From: Acidobacteriota bacterium
GTDB taxonomy: Bacteria; Acidobacteriota; Vicinamibacteria; Vicinamibacterales; UBA8438
Direction: 5' to 3'
DNA length: 14,335 nt
Assembly (NCBI GenBank): GCA_012963185.1
Contig: DTWD01000254.1
Coordinates: 1-14,335 of the forward strand
This document shows, in pieces, positions 1 to 6,931 of the stretch. Below the pieces are notes generated by a model, which saw nothing but the letters and a program-made list of their open reading frames with translations, made no database searches and was not told the origin of the DNA. Positions within the stretch are counted from its first letter, which is position 1; the number at the start of each line of letters is the position of its first letter. The position numbers and the translations under genes were made by a program.

Positions 1-152
1 AGGTGGCAAGTCGCACACCTGCGTTCGTAAATATCTTGCCCAGCTTCTGCCTGAGCCACTGTAAAAGTGGTGGATAAGAGTTGAGCCGCGGCCTCACACG
101 GCAAGACCATACCGACCAGCGCGAGCGCTACTCCTGTGGCCAGTCGTCGCAT
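1..152 (-). CDS. Exported cytochrome c, N-terminal part only (cut by window edge)
   Basis: Reading the minus strand from an ATG at 152-150 gives 50 full codons that run off the left edge. Residues 1-24 form a Sec signal peptide (basic MRR start, hydrophobic core, AAAQ-type cleavage site). Residues 46-50 are CATCH, a heme c attachment motif, preceded by AEAGQDIYERR, which is typical of the first helix of small class I cytochromes c. The heme iron would be held by His50 and by a Met beyond the edge. The product should act in the periplasm as an electron carrier or as the heme domain of a larger enzyme; the rest of the protein is not visible. The gene lies 15 bases after the stop of the copper monooxygenase fusion on the same strand, so the two are probably co-transcribed. 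The ribosome binding site is weak. Confidence 0.8.
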   Translation of the reverse strand, partial: MRRLATGVALALVGMVLPCEAAAQLLSTTFTVAQAEAGQDIYERRCATCH

Positions 153-167
153 CAGCAATACTTAGAA

Positions 168-1613
168 CTAGTTGTTGTTGTTCGCTTGAAGCATTTTCTT
201 CGATGCCCGTTCGGCAACACGTGCTTCGTACTGCGCGTCGGTCATAAAGGCTATATCTGTCCAGCCATGTCCCATTTCATCCATCGTCCGGCCGCCCCAA
301 CCCACCCAGGCAGATGGATCGGGGTTGTGTTTATTGTTCGCAGTATTGTCATGCCACGAGACGGTATGAAGAATCGTGCCTTTTGGAAAAAGATGCGCTT
401 CTTTATACGGATAGACGATCTGCCACGTTTGCTCGTAATTCGTCACATCGGTCAAAACTTCTCGACGACCGTCCACATGGATCGCCTCCAGTAACATCCG
501 CTTCCCACGAAAATGCATATGGGGTTGAAAACTCAGCACCAACGCAGCTTGCGGAAGCGGCCAGAATCGCTCATGACGAATAACGCTGTGTGGCGGTATG
601 CTCATCAATGCAACACCGTTCAATGTATTGTCGTCAATGATCGCACCCGGAGGCATCCGGTCCGCATGGAGGTCAAGCTCAAAACCGGCACGCAATAACC
701 GATCCTCCACGGCTTCACGATTCAGTTTCCAGTCATGACCCAAGCCTGTCCGAATCCGATGAGCGGTGACGATCAACTCCGGAACCACACCTTTGGGATA
801 AAACTTGATCCCGACCTTTTGCCGGTCAATCGTTTCCACACCCCAAGGATGGTAATGCGGCGCAAAACGGAACAGTCCACCAGCAGGTAGCTTCCGACCG
901 GTACCATCTGGATAGAACTGCCCAGTACTTCCCATCGCGTATTCGATCAGATCAATTTCCTCGGTGTTCGACCCCATGCCAAGCCTAAATTCTTCCAGGT
1001 CCTCAGTTGTCTCTGGCACGCTGACATAGACATGCGAATGATGCACGCAACAGTAGGCCTCTGGAATGATCTGCACCCACTTGACGTAACGATCTTCTGT
1101 TAAACCAGGATCAACGATCTCGGATGGATAAAAGTCGGCGCCTTCCGCTGGAATCTTGAACCCTTCTTTCATCTGAACTACCAGGTCCGGTTCACCGTGG
1201 GTCCATTCGTTAAGATTCGCCAAGTCAAGTGGCGGTGGTGCATCAGCAAGATTTCCACGCGGGGCCCCGCTGTCCACCCACGTAGCAATCGTCTCGATCT
1301 CTACATCATTCAAGGAGGGGTCTGCCGAATATTCACCAATCGTCCGGTCGATATGCCATGGCGGCATTTGACGCGTCACAACTCGATCTTTAATGGCACG
1401 CGCCCAAGGTCGTACTTCCTCAAAGGTCAACAAGGACATCGGGGCACCCGTGCCTGGTCGGTGGCATTGCTGACAAGACCGCTGGAGAATCGGCACCACG
1501 TCCTTCGTGAAAGTCACGTCGTGACCGGTGTCCTGCGCCGCAACTGGCGAGGCAGCAGAGACCGCCACAAAAAGTACCGAAGGTATCACTGTGAGATTCC
1601 AGATTTGACGCAT
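168..1613 (-). CDS. Exported cytochrome c / PHM-like type II copper monooxygenase fusion
   Basis: A 481-residue protein with a Sec signal peptide (about 1-27). A cytochrome c domain follows, with heme motif CQQCH at 47-51 and QMPPW at 82-86 offering a likely axial Met83. Residues about 140-460 resemble the two-domain copper core of peptidylglycine alpha-hydroxylating and dopamine beta-monooxygenases. The pattern matches by eye: HH at 191-192 and His253 (CuA), HMH at 365-367 (CuB) and Met447 in DEM (CuB). All six copper ligands are therefore kept. Known relatives hydroxylate C-H bonds using O2 and two coppers reduced by ascorbate; here the fused heme may supply the electrons (inference). PHM residues that hold the peptide carboxylate look replaced, so the substrate is unknown. 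GGAGG at 1621-1625 lies 7 bases before the ATG. The protein ends in four Asn codons. The neighbour downstream is another cytochrome c. Confidence 0.85.
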   Translation of the reverse strand: MRQIWNLTVIPSVLFVAVSAASPVAAQDTGHDVTFTKDVVPILQRSCQQCHRPGTGAPMSLLTFEEVRPWARAIKDRVVTRQMPPWHIDRTIGEYSADPSLNDVEIETIATWVDSGAPRGNLADAPPPLDLANLNEWTHGEPDLVVQMKEGFKIPAEGADFYPSEIVDPGLTEDRYVKWVQIIPEAYCCVHHSHVYVSVPETTEDLEEFRLGMGSNTEEIDLIEYAMGSTGQFYPDGTGRKLPAGGLFRFAPHYHPWGVETIDRQKVGIKFYPKGVVPELIVTAHRIRTGLGHDWKLNREAVEDRLLRAGFELDLHADRMPPGAIIDDNTLNGVALMSIPPHSVIRHERFWPLPQAALVLSFQPHMHFRGKRMLLEAIHVDGRREVLTDVTNYEQTWQIVYPYKEAHLFPKGTILHTVSWHDNTANNKHNPDPSAWVGWGGRTMDEMGHGWTDIAFMTDAQYEARVAERASKKMLQANNNN

Positions 1614-1672
1614 TGCTCAACCTCCCCGCTTGAAATCTGCCGCCGTACCCGTCAGTCTAGCACCCGATAACC

Positions 1673-2434
1673 ATGCGCGTACTACGATTCTCTTGGATTT
1701 TACCCGTTGCAGTCGTGTGGCTTTGGCTCATAGGTTCAGCCCACGCACAATTGAACCAACCTGTGTATCCCGTGTACGACGGATTTTTCGTGAGTGAAGA
1801 TGGCACATACGTTATTTCTTACGCTTATTTCAGTCACAACCACGACACCGTTCAGGTGTCTCTTGGAAACGAGAACGCCTTTGGTTCCGAACCACCAGAC
1901 CGTTTACAACCCACTACCTTCAGCCCCGGCCATCATCGCTTCCAGTGTGTCATGGTGCTCGACGCTGACTTTCAGGGAGGGTTGCGCTGGACGCTGACAC
2001 ATGCCGGCACAACAACGTCAACCAGTGAAGACATGCTCCAGTACAACTGGGAATTCGATGACCGAACCCAACAATCCGTCTTACGTGACGTAGATGTTGC
2101 AAATGCACCGCGTGGCGTGTGTCTGAACCGATCCCCACTTGTCCGCATTCTTGGACTTCGAAACGGCCCGGACGGTGAACCACCCGAACTTGCGGTAAAT
2201 GTTGGTGACGAGCTCAGGTTATTCGGTAGTGCTCGCGATGAAGGGTTACCTAGAAATAGTGTTCTGGTTTCAGAGTGGCGTACCGTGAATGGACCAGGAA
2301 ATGTCTCGTTTAGCGCACAGGACGAACCTCGTACACTCGCAACGTTTGACACACCTGGCACCTACGAGTTGGAACTTCGAGCCAGTGACTCAATATTCGA
2401 ATCGACTACACGAGTCATTGTCCATGTCGAGTGA
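1673..2434 (+). CDS. Secreted two-domain protein with C-terminal PKD-like domain
   Basis: A 253-residue protein with a signal peptide ending at SAHAQ (residue 26). Residues about 30-130 form a beta-rich domain that starts YPVYDGFFVSEDGTY and contains the stretch QPTTFSPGHHRF. I recall similar unnamed domains in secreted Acidobacteriota proteins, but I know no function. Residues about 157-253 look like a PKD/REJ-type immunoglobulin-like fold, with WRTVNGPG, a GTYELELRASD strand pair and a terminal VIVHV strand. Such folds usually mediate protein or carbohydrate contact; no catalytic residues are visible. Cys92 and Cys150 are the only cysteines after the signal peptide and could pair. The gene is divergent from the copper monooxygenase (59-base gap) and convergent with the DUF6152 gene. 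No clear Shine-Dalgarno precedes the ATG. It is either a structural or binding partner of the exported oxidation proteins, or unrelated. Confidence 0.75.
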   Translation: MRVLRFSWILPVAVVWLWLIGSAHAQLNQPVYPVYDGFFVSEDGTYVISYAYFSHNHDTVQVSLGNENAFGSEPPDRLQPTTFSPGHHRFQCVMVLDADFQGGLRWTLTHAGTTTSTSEDMLQYNWEFDDRTQQSVLRDVDVANAPRGVCLNRSPLVRILGLRNGPDGEPPELAVNVGDELRLFGSARDEGLPRNSVLVSEWRTVNGPGNVSFSAQDEPRTLATFDTPGTYELELRASDSIFESTTRVIVHVE

Positions 2435-2476
2435 ACACCCTCGCCAAACAGCTCCGAGGCTTCGTACACCACAAGA

Positions 2477-2495
2477 CGGTAAAAGTCTGTTACCG
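2477..2495. terminator. Weak hairpin in convergent gap
   Basis: CGGTAA (2477-2482) and TTACCG (2490-2495) form a perfect 6-base inverted repeat with a 7-base loop. It sits between the convergent stops of the PKD-like gene and the DUF6152 gene and overlaps the latter's stop codon. There is no T-run on either side, so intrinsic termination is doubtful. Confidence 0.25.
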
Positions 2496-2900
2496 CTGTT
2501 CGTAGGGGGCACCTGTCCCTGATGACCCGACAAAAAATGTGGACCCATCAGGAAGGGTGATGTCACGAGCATTAGCTGTATTGGACCCATCCTTCGCACG
2601 GAAACCATCGATCACTAATTCCGTTCCAACTGGCACGGAGTTTTTATTAAGCCCACGGCGCATTAATGAATTCGGCGCCCCACACTCGATAGCCCACGTC
2701 ACCACCTGGCCGTCTTCGCCTTCGACATCAACATGGATCCACGAATGCGGATTAATCCATTCCGTTTTCGATACCGTGCCGTGAAGCTCTAACGGTCGAT
2801 CAGCATCAAATTCGGCTGAAAAAGCATGGTGCGCTGACACACGAGGCACCCCAACAAGCAGCGCGAGCCCAACACCGAAGAAAATAAGCTTGGCAAACAT
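2490..2900 (-). CDS. Exported DUF6152 family protein
   Basis: A 136-residue protein with a signal peptide of about 23 residues cleaved before HHAFSAEFD. The mature part shows the DUF6152 hallmarks as I recall them: the HHAF start, a GTVSKTEWINPHSWIHVDV strand pair, CGAPNSLMRRG, and a KDGSNTANARDITLPDG end. It is a small beta-barrel-like periplasmic domain of unknown role. The His pair at the mature N-terminus and the conserved NPH could bind metal, which is inference only. It is the last gene of the long minus-strand run. It starts 6 bases after the preceding stop, with a GAGGT-type ribosome binding site inside the end of that gene. DUF6152 genes are, from memory, commonly found next to the GDSRGHWEG family, as here, which suggests a shared function. 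Confidence 0.85.
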   Translation of the reverse strand: MFAKLIFFGVGLALLVGVPRVSAHHAFSAEFDADRPLELHGTVSKTEWINPHSWIHVDVEGEDGQVVTWAIECGAPNSLMRRGLNKNSVPVGTELVIDGFRAKDGSNTANARDITLPDGSTFFVGSSGTGAPYEQR

Positions 2901-2906
2901 GACAAT

Positions 2907-3866
2907 TTACCTCACACCTAATCGGATGGCTTCAAGGTCCGCACCCGTCATGAGTGAAATACCCCGCCCATTTCCTTCGTGACACGCGTATTCAAACAGC
3001 ATGTGGTCACCTGGTGCGCGCTGAAGCGCATTAAATTCAATTGTCCATGGCTGTGTAAAAACGTTTGGGTCCTCCATCGTCGCACGGTAACTTATGGTGT
3101 TGGCATTAACGAAGGTGAACCTCTCAACAACATGCAAGTCCCTGCTGTGAAACACACCATGCCCTGTTGTTAACGCTCGACCCGGCGCACCTTCTGGCGG
3201 TGCGCCGTGACCAACTGGCCACGTGTTGTCAGTGAAATTGGTGACATCAACAACCAGCGTATTGCCCTCCCAGTGACCACGGGAATCGCCCATCCCAAGC
3301 CGAATGTCTGGGCTGACATGCGGACTACCATCCAGTGGGATGTAGCGATACAAATGATTCCATTCGTAGAGCATCACTACGTATCCAGGTAATTGAAGAA
3401 TTTGATAGGTGTTGTAGCCAACAGGTAAATGCGCGCGGGGCAGTGCCGACGGCAAGCATTTCACGCGCGGATCGAGATGTTCTAATTCGTCTTGTCGAGC
3501 CATAATCTCGTTCCGCTGTTCGGCTGCCCATGGCTGAAACGGTACTTTGCCATCCGGCGGATCAACAATCATGGGCGCTGTAAGTCGGTCAGGCCTCGCG
3601 GGTGCATCCGGGTCCGGTTCAAAAAATCTTGAAAAAGCAGCGTTGTTTCCTTGAGAACCCCCTGTCGGCGGCTGCCAATTTTCATCCGCGGCAATTTCTA
3701 AAGGCTGATACTGGCCCGGAAGGTAATGACCTCGAAAATCCGGGGCGCCCCACTCGGTACGTGGTGGGTCAAACTCTACTGTGGGCTCCTGAGCAAAGAC
3801 TAAAAGCGGACACGTTAAGAGCATGACACTCGCTGTCGCAAGCCTACTCAGACCATTGTCTTTCAC
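2907..3866 (-). CDS. Secreted GDSRGHWEG-family protein of unknown function
   Basis: A 319-residue protein with a signal peptide (about 1-25, ending LLVFAQ). It belongs to a family I recognise from Acidobacteriota and marine bacteria but cannot name. Conserved pieces are GDSRGHWEG at 193-201 followed by NTLVVDVTNFTDNTW, LHVVERF at 244-250, EDPNVFTQPWT at 265-275 and EYACHEGN at 292-299. The fold is probably beta-rich; no known catalytic triad or metal motif is evident. The domain is paralogous to the C-terminal two thirds of the gene just upstream. Translation starts at GTG, and the last 4 bases of the upstream gene overlap it as GTGA, implying translational coupling. It may act on, or bind, the same substrate as the PQQ dehydrogenases in this run (inference from context only). 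Confidence 0.75.
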   Translation of the reverse strand: MKDNGLSRLATASVMLLTCPLLVFAQEPTVEFDPPRTEWGAPDFRGHYLPGQYQPLEIAADENWQPPTGGSQGNNAAFSRFFEPDPDAPARPDRLTAPMIVDPPDGKVPFQPWAAEQRNEIMARQDELEHLDPRVKCLPSALPRAHLPVGYNTYQILQLPGYVVMLYEWNHLYRYIPLDGSPHVSPDIRLGMGDSRGHWEGNTLVVDVTNFTDNTWPVGHGAPPEGAPGRALTTGHGVFHSRDLHVVERFTFVNANTISYRATMEDPNVFTQPWTIEFNALQRAPGDHMLFEYACHEGNGRGISLMTGADLEAIRLGVR

Positions 3867-4876
3867 TGGGCACCTCCATCCGAGCGATTCGCTGACTCTA
3901 AAATAAAATCCACACAGTCATAATCAAGTAGCTGTAGTCCCTCTTTTACCCGTCGATACAGGGGCATACGCATCGTCCACGGCCGTGTGAAGACTTCTGG
4001 GTCTTCAATCGTGACCTCATAATCAACATGGTACGAACTGATCGGCGTGTAGCGCTCGACAACATGCAACTCGTTGCTATGGAAATTACCCGCTGCATCG
4101 AACCATGTCTCGCCGTTAAAATGCGTCGTGTCAACGACCAGCGTATCGCCTTCCCAATGTCCTCGGGAATCTCCCATCCAAAAATCATTTGGTAAAGGAT
4201 GCTCACTACCATCGGTATAGATAATTCTGACTGCGTGCGCGAATTCGTAGGTTAGTACCACATGGTCAGCCGTCTGAAAAATACGGAAGGGAAACGGCAT
4301 GTACGTAATCCGAGGTACTCCAGGCAGAAAACATTGACGAACAGGGTCCGCGGTTAATCGATTCGCATAATTCTCTTGCTGCTGGGCTGAGGCCCATGCC
4401 TGGTAAGGGATAACGTTGTCCTCAATCACACCAAGACCGGCCGGCACACCATCCTGTGCATTGTGTGCACGAATATCCCATGCTGCTGTGTTCAATACCT
4501 GCCAGATACCGTTTAGGTCCGGTTGACCTTTAGGGGTTCGTGGTCCGTCATAGCCTGTCTGAACCGCTACCGATCCAGAAGATGACAGTGACTCAAGATA
4601 GCCAACAACTTCTCGAACATTGTCATCACTCAATTCGCGCTGAGAAATTGGAGGCATCTGGCCGTATCCCTCTCGCACGACAGCCAACACATACTCCGCA
4701 TCAAACCCGAGCGGTACTAACCCCGGCGCAATATCCCCGCGCCCGCGCTCACCATGACAAAGTTGGCACACCTGTTGATAGGACTCAACTCCTGGGTGCT
4801 CTTGTGCCTCAGTCGTTCCTACAACGGCTAACACGCCAGCAAAGACTGCAATAAATAGACGAAACACCACCCTCAC
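3863..4876 (-). CDS. Exported cytochrome c fused to GDSRGHWEG-family domain
   Basis: A 337-residue protein. Residues 1-25 are a signal peptide ending TTEAQ. Residues about 28-100 are a class I cytochrome c: CQLCH heme motif at 37-41, GERGRGDIAPGL after it, and YGQMPP at 71-76 giving Met74 as the likely sixth ligand. A short linker leads to a domain (about 108-330) paralogous to the next gene's product, with TPKGQPDLNGIWQ, GDSRGHWEG at 235-243, LHVVERYT and EDPEVFTRPWTM. The cytochrome is the obvious electron acceptor for the PQQ protein encoded immediately upstream (inference). That gene overlaps this one by 4 bases (GTGA), and this one overlaps the following gene in the same way. The start codon is GTG. 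The function of the C-terminal domain is unknown. Confidence 0.85.
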   Translation of the reverse strand: MRVVFRLFIAVFAGVLAVVGTTEAQEHPGVESYQQVCQLCHGERGRGDIAPGLVPLGFDAEYVLAVVREGYGQMPPISQRELSDDNVREVVGYLESLSSSGSVAVQTGYDGPRTPKGQPDLNGIWQVLNTAAWDIRAHNAQDGVPAGLGVIEDNVIPYQAWASAQQQENYANRLTADPVRQCFLPGVPRITYMPFPFRIFQTADHVVLTYEFAHAVRIIYTDGSEHPLPNDFWMGDSRGHWEGDTLVVDTTHFNGETWFDAAGNFHSNELHVVERYTPISSYHVDYEVTIEDPEVFTRPWTMRMPLYRRVKEGLQLLDYDCVDFILESANRSDGGAQ

Positions 4877-6837
4877 TCCTCTGGAAGCGCAAATGCAACA
4901 AGTCTCGCATCCGGGCCGGCCCCCGTCGCAATAACCACATGCTGCCGCCCTTCGCGTGACCGGTAGGTCATTGGGTTACCACTCGTCCGAAATTCGGTTG
5001 CCACTCGGGATATCTCACGACCAGTGGCGGCATCGAACGCATAGAGATACGGGTCCCCCCCTCCAAGAAACACTACTCCACCGGCTGTCACCATCGGACC
5101 GTTCGCGCCAGGCGTGCCAAGACGGTCAGGAAGTTCCGCATCGCGCAACAAGGGATGATTCCGTATCAGTCGGCTACCTTCACCAAAGGGGACGCGCCAC
5201 GCGATCTCACCATGATTGAGATCAATGGCGACAAGTCTGGCATACGGTGGTTTGATGAGTGGGATAGGACCCAGTTGGCTACGTTCGGCCGGTGCAGACC
5301 AGCCAAACAACGCAAATCCACCAGACCCACCACGCGGACAGTTATTTGTGTACTCAACATCAACATCGGGCACATCCGGGTCTGTCTTGCACACCTGGTT
5401 GGGCGATGTTCCTTCAGATGTTCGCACATAAAGTAATCCGGTAGACGGATCAAACGCCGCGCCACCCCAATTCGCTCCACCATCAACTCTCGGCCGCTGC
5501 AACGTCCCTCGAGTGCTCGGGGGAGTGAATAACGGACCAAGACGATAGGTTTCGAGTTCAGCGATCGCAAGGCGGTGAACCTCCGGCGTCAAATCATTGG
5601 CGTCATCGAGCGTCACACCTTGCCCAGCAAATGGTGGTGGTTTCGTTGGAAATGGCTGCGTCGGATACGGAACTTCTCCTGGTACATCCGTGTCGGTATC
5701 CACGGGCCGCTCTTCGATTGGCCATACCGGTTCGCCGGTCACCCGGTCAAAAACATACGCGAACCCCTGTTTAGATACCTCTGCGACTGCATCGATGCTG
5801 CGACCATCGACATTCAGGCTGACCAGATTCGGCGCCGACGTGAGGTCATAGTCCCACAACCCATGATGCACTGTCTGGAAATGCCACTCCCGCTCTCCAG
5901 TGCGAGCGTTGAGACACACAAGCGACTCCGCAAATAAATTAGCTCCCAGTCGACGTCCACCCCAGAAATCACTGCTTGGCGTACTAGTTGGCAAATACAA
6001 CAGTCCACGTTCAGCATCCAGCGACATCAAGCCCCAAACATTCGCATGCCCGGTAAATCTCCATGACCCATCCTGCCAGGTGTCAGCGCCAAACGCATCG
6101 TTCGATTGCGGAACTGTGTAGAACACCCAGCGGCGTTCACCCGTATTAGCATCGAACGCTTGCACCGACCCAGGCGTATCAAATCGATGCTGTACACGGT
6201 CTGGCACGCGACTTCCGACAATCACAAGATCTTCAAACACCACGGGTGGTGACGTCTGATCAAATTCATCACGCGTGACATCATTCGGAAAACCTTCAGT
6301 CAAAATCACGCGGCCATCTTGACCAAACGATTCAATAAGAAATCCAGTTGCGGCATCAACCGAGTACAAACTGTCACGACTATTAATAAAAACACGCATC
6401 TCATCACCCTGCCCCCACACGGCGACACCGCGATGCTTAAACCCACCCGGACCCGCTCCACGTGGTCCTGTTCGATAGGCTTCGGGGTCAAACGCCCACA
6501 ACTCTTGACCCGTGTTTGCGTTGAGGGCAACCACCCGCGTATACATGGTTGATATATAGATCACGTTATCAATCATTAGCGGGGTGGCCTCAAAACTACC
6601 CGGACGTGTCTGGAACTCTCGGTTCGGAAGTTCGTTCGGTTCCCACGTCCACGCTATCTCGAGTTGGTTTACGTTTGTCGTATTGATGTCGGTCAATGGA
6701 GAATATTTCGAGGCTGCTTGGTCTGCACCCACATAGGGCCACTCGACCATTTCTCCAGTGGTATCTTGCGCAAAAACACTACCTGCCAGACATACCAATA
6801 GCGAGACACTCAGAAAAATGAAGCACGCACGCTTCAC
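4873..6837 (-). CDS. Soluble periplasmic PQQ-dependent dehydrogenase, glucose-dehydrogenase-like
   Basis: A 654-residue eight-bladed quinoprotein propeller. It starts with a Sec signal peptide (MKRACFIFLS... ending SVFAQ), and the mature part opens with the usual WPYVGADQAASKYSPL region. HHGLWDYDL at 324-332 corresponds to the HHDLWD active-site stretch of membrane glucose and quinate dehydrogenases, with an Asp as candidate base. SKQGFAYVFDR carries a Lys (356) like the PQQ-contacting Lys of glucose dehydrogenase. The C-terminal GTPGANGPMVTAGGVVF and VVIATGAGPD regions also fit. Unlike E. coli Gcd it lacks the membrane anchor. It should oxidise an alcohol, sugar or cyclic polyol and pass electrons through PQQ to the downstream cytochrome c. 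The substrate is unknown. A GTG 12 bases further upstream (6849) is open, but the GTG at 6837 has GGAGG 5 bases before it. Confidence 0.85.
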   Translation of the reverse strand: MKRACFIFLSVSLLVCLAGSVFAQDTTGEMVEWPYVGADQAASKYSPLTDINTTNVNQLEIAWTWEPNELPNREFQTRPGSFEATPLMIDNVIYISTMYTRVVALNANTGQELWAFDPEAYRTGPRGAGPGGFKHRGVAVWGQGDEMRVFINSRDSLYSVDAATGFLIESFGQDGRVILTEGFPNDVTRDEFDQTSPPVVFEDLVIVGSRVPDRVQHRFDTPGSVQAFDANTGERRWVFYTVPQSNDAFGADTWQDGSWRFTGHANVWGLMSLDAERGLLYLPTSTPSSDFWGGRRLGANLFAESLVCLNARTGEREWHFQTVHHGLWDYDLTSAPNLVSLNVDGRSIDAVAEVSKQGFAYVFDRVTGEPVWPIEERPVDTDTDVPGEVPYPTQPFPTKPPPFAGQGVTLDDANDLTPEVHRLAIAELETYRLGPLFTPPSTRGTLQRPRVDGGANWGGAAFDPSTGLLYVRTSEGTSPNQVCKTDPDVPDVDVEYTNNCPRGGSGGFALFGWSAPAERSQLGPIPLIKPPYARLVAIDLNHGEIAWRVPFGEGSRLIRNHPLLRDAELPDRLGTPGANGPMVTAGGVVFLGGGDPYLYAFDAATGREISRVATEFRTSGNPMTYRSREGRQHVVIATGAGPDARLVAFALPEE

Positions 6838-6842
6838 AACGA

Positions 6843-6847
6843 CCTCC
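6843..6847 (-). promoter_or_regulatory. Ribosome binding site that sets the start at 6837
   Basis: GGAGG on the minus strand, followed by TCGTT and then GTG AAG CGT. The longer reading frame from 6849 would include this site inside the coding sequence, so the start at 6837 is preferred. Confidence 0.6.
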
Positions 6848-6931
6848 ACACTTCTCCGAAGACAATCACAAAAGCTAGACGATGGAACATCGATACCCTT
6901 TACAGTAGTCAGTCACTTTCCACCGCGAAGA

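Noticed and set aside
171..182. Four tandem GTT triplets as a functional microsatellite
   Set aside because: It only encodes the Asn tail of the copper monooxygenase fusion; four units are too few to claim variability.
81..494. Plus-strand reading frame of 137 codons antisense to the copper monooxygenase gene
   Set aside because: It covers the antisense of two well-supported exported proteins, has no ribosome binding site or recognisable domain, and its composition is that of an antisense shadow.
168..1613. True peptidylglycine alpha-amidating monooxygenase
   Set aside because: Copper ligands fit, but the residues that bind the peptide carboxylate do not, and the heme c fusion is not seen in the known amidating enzymes.
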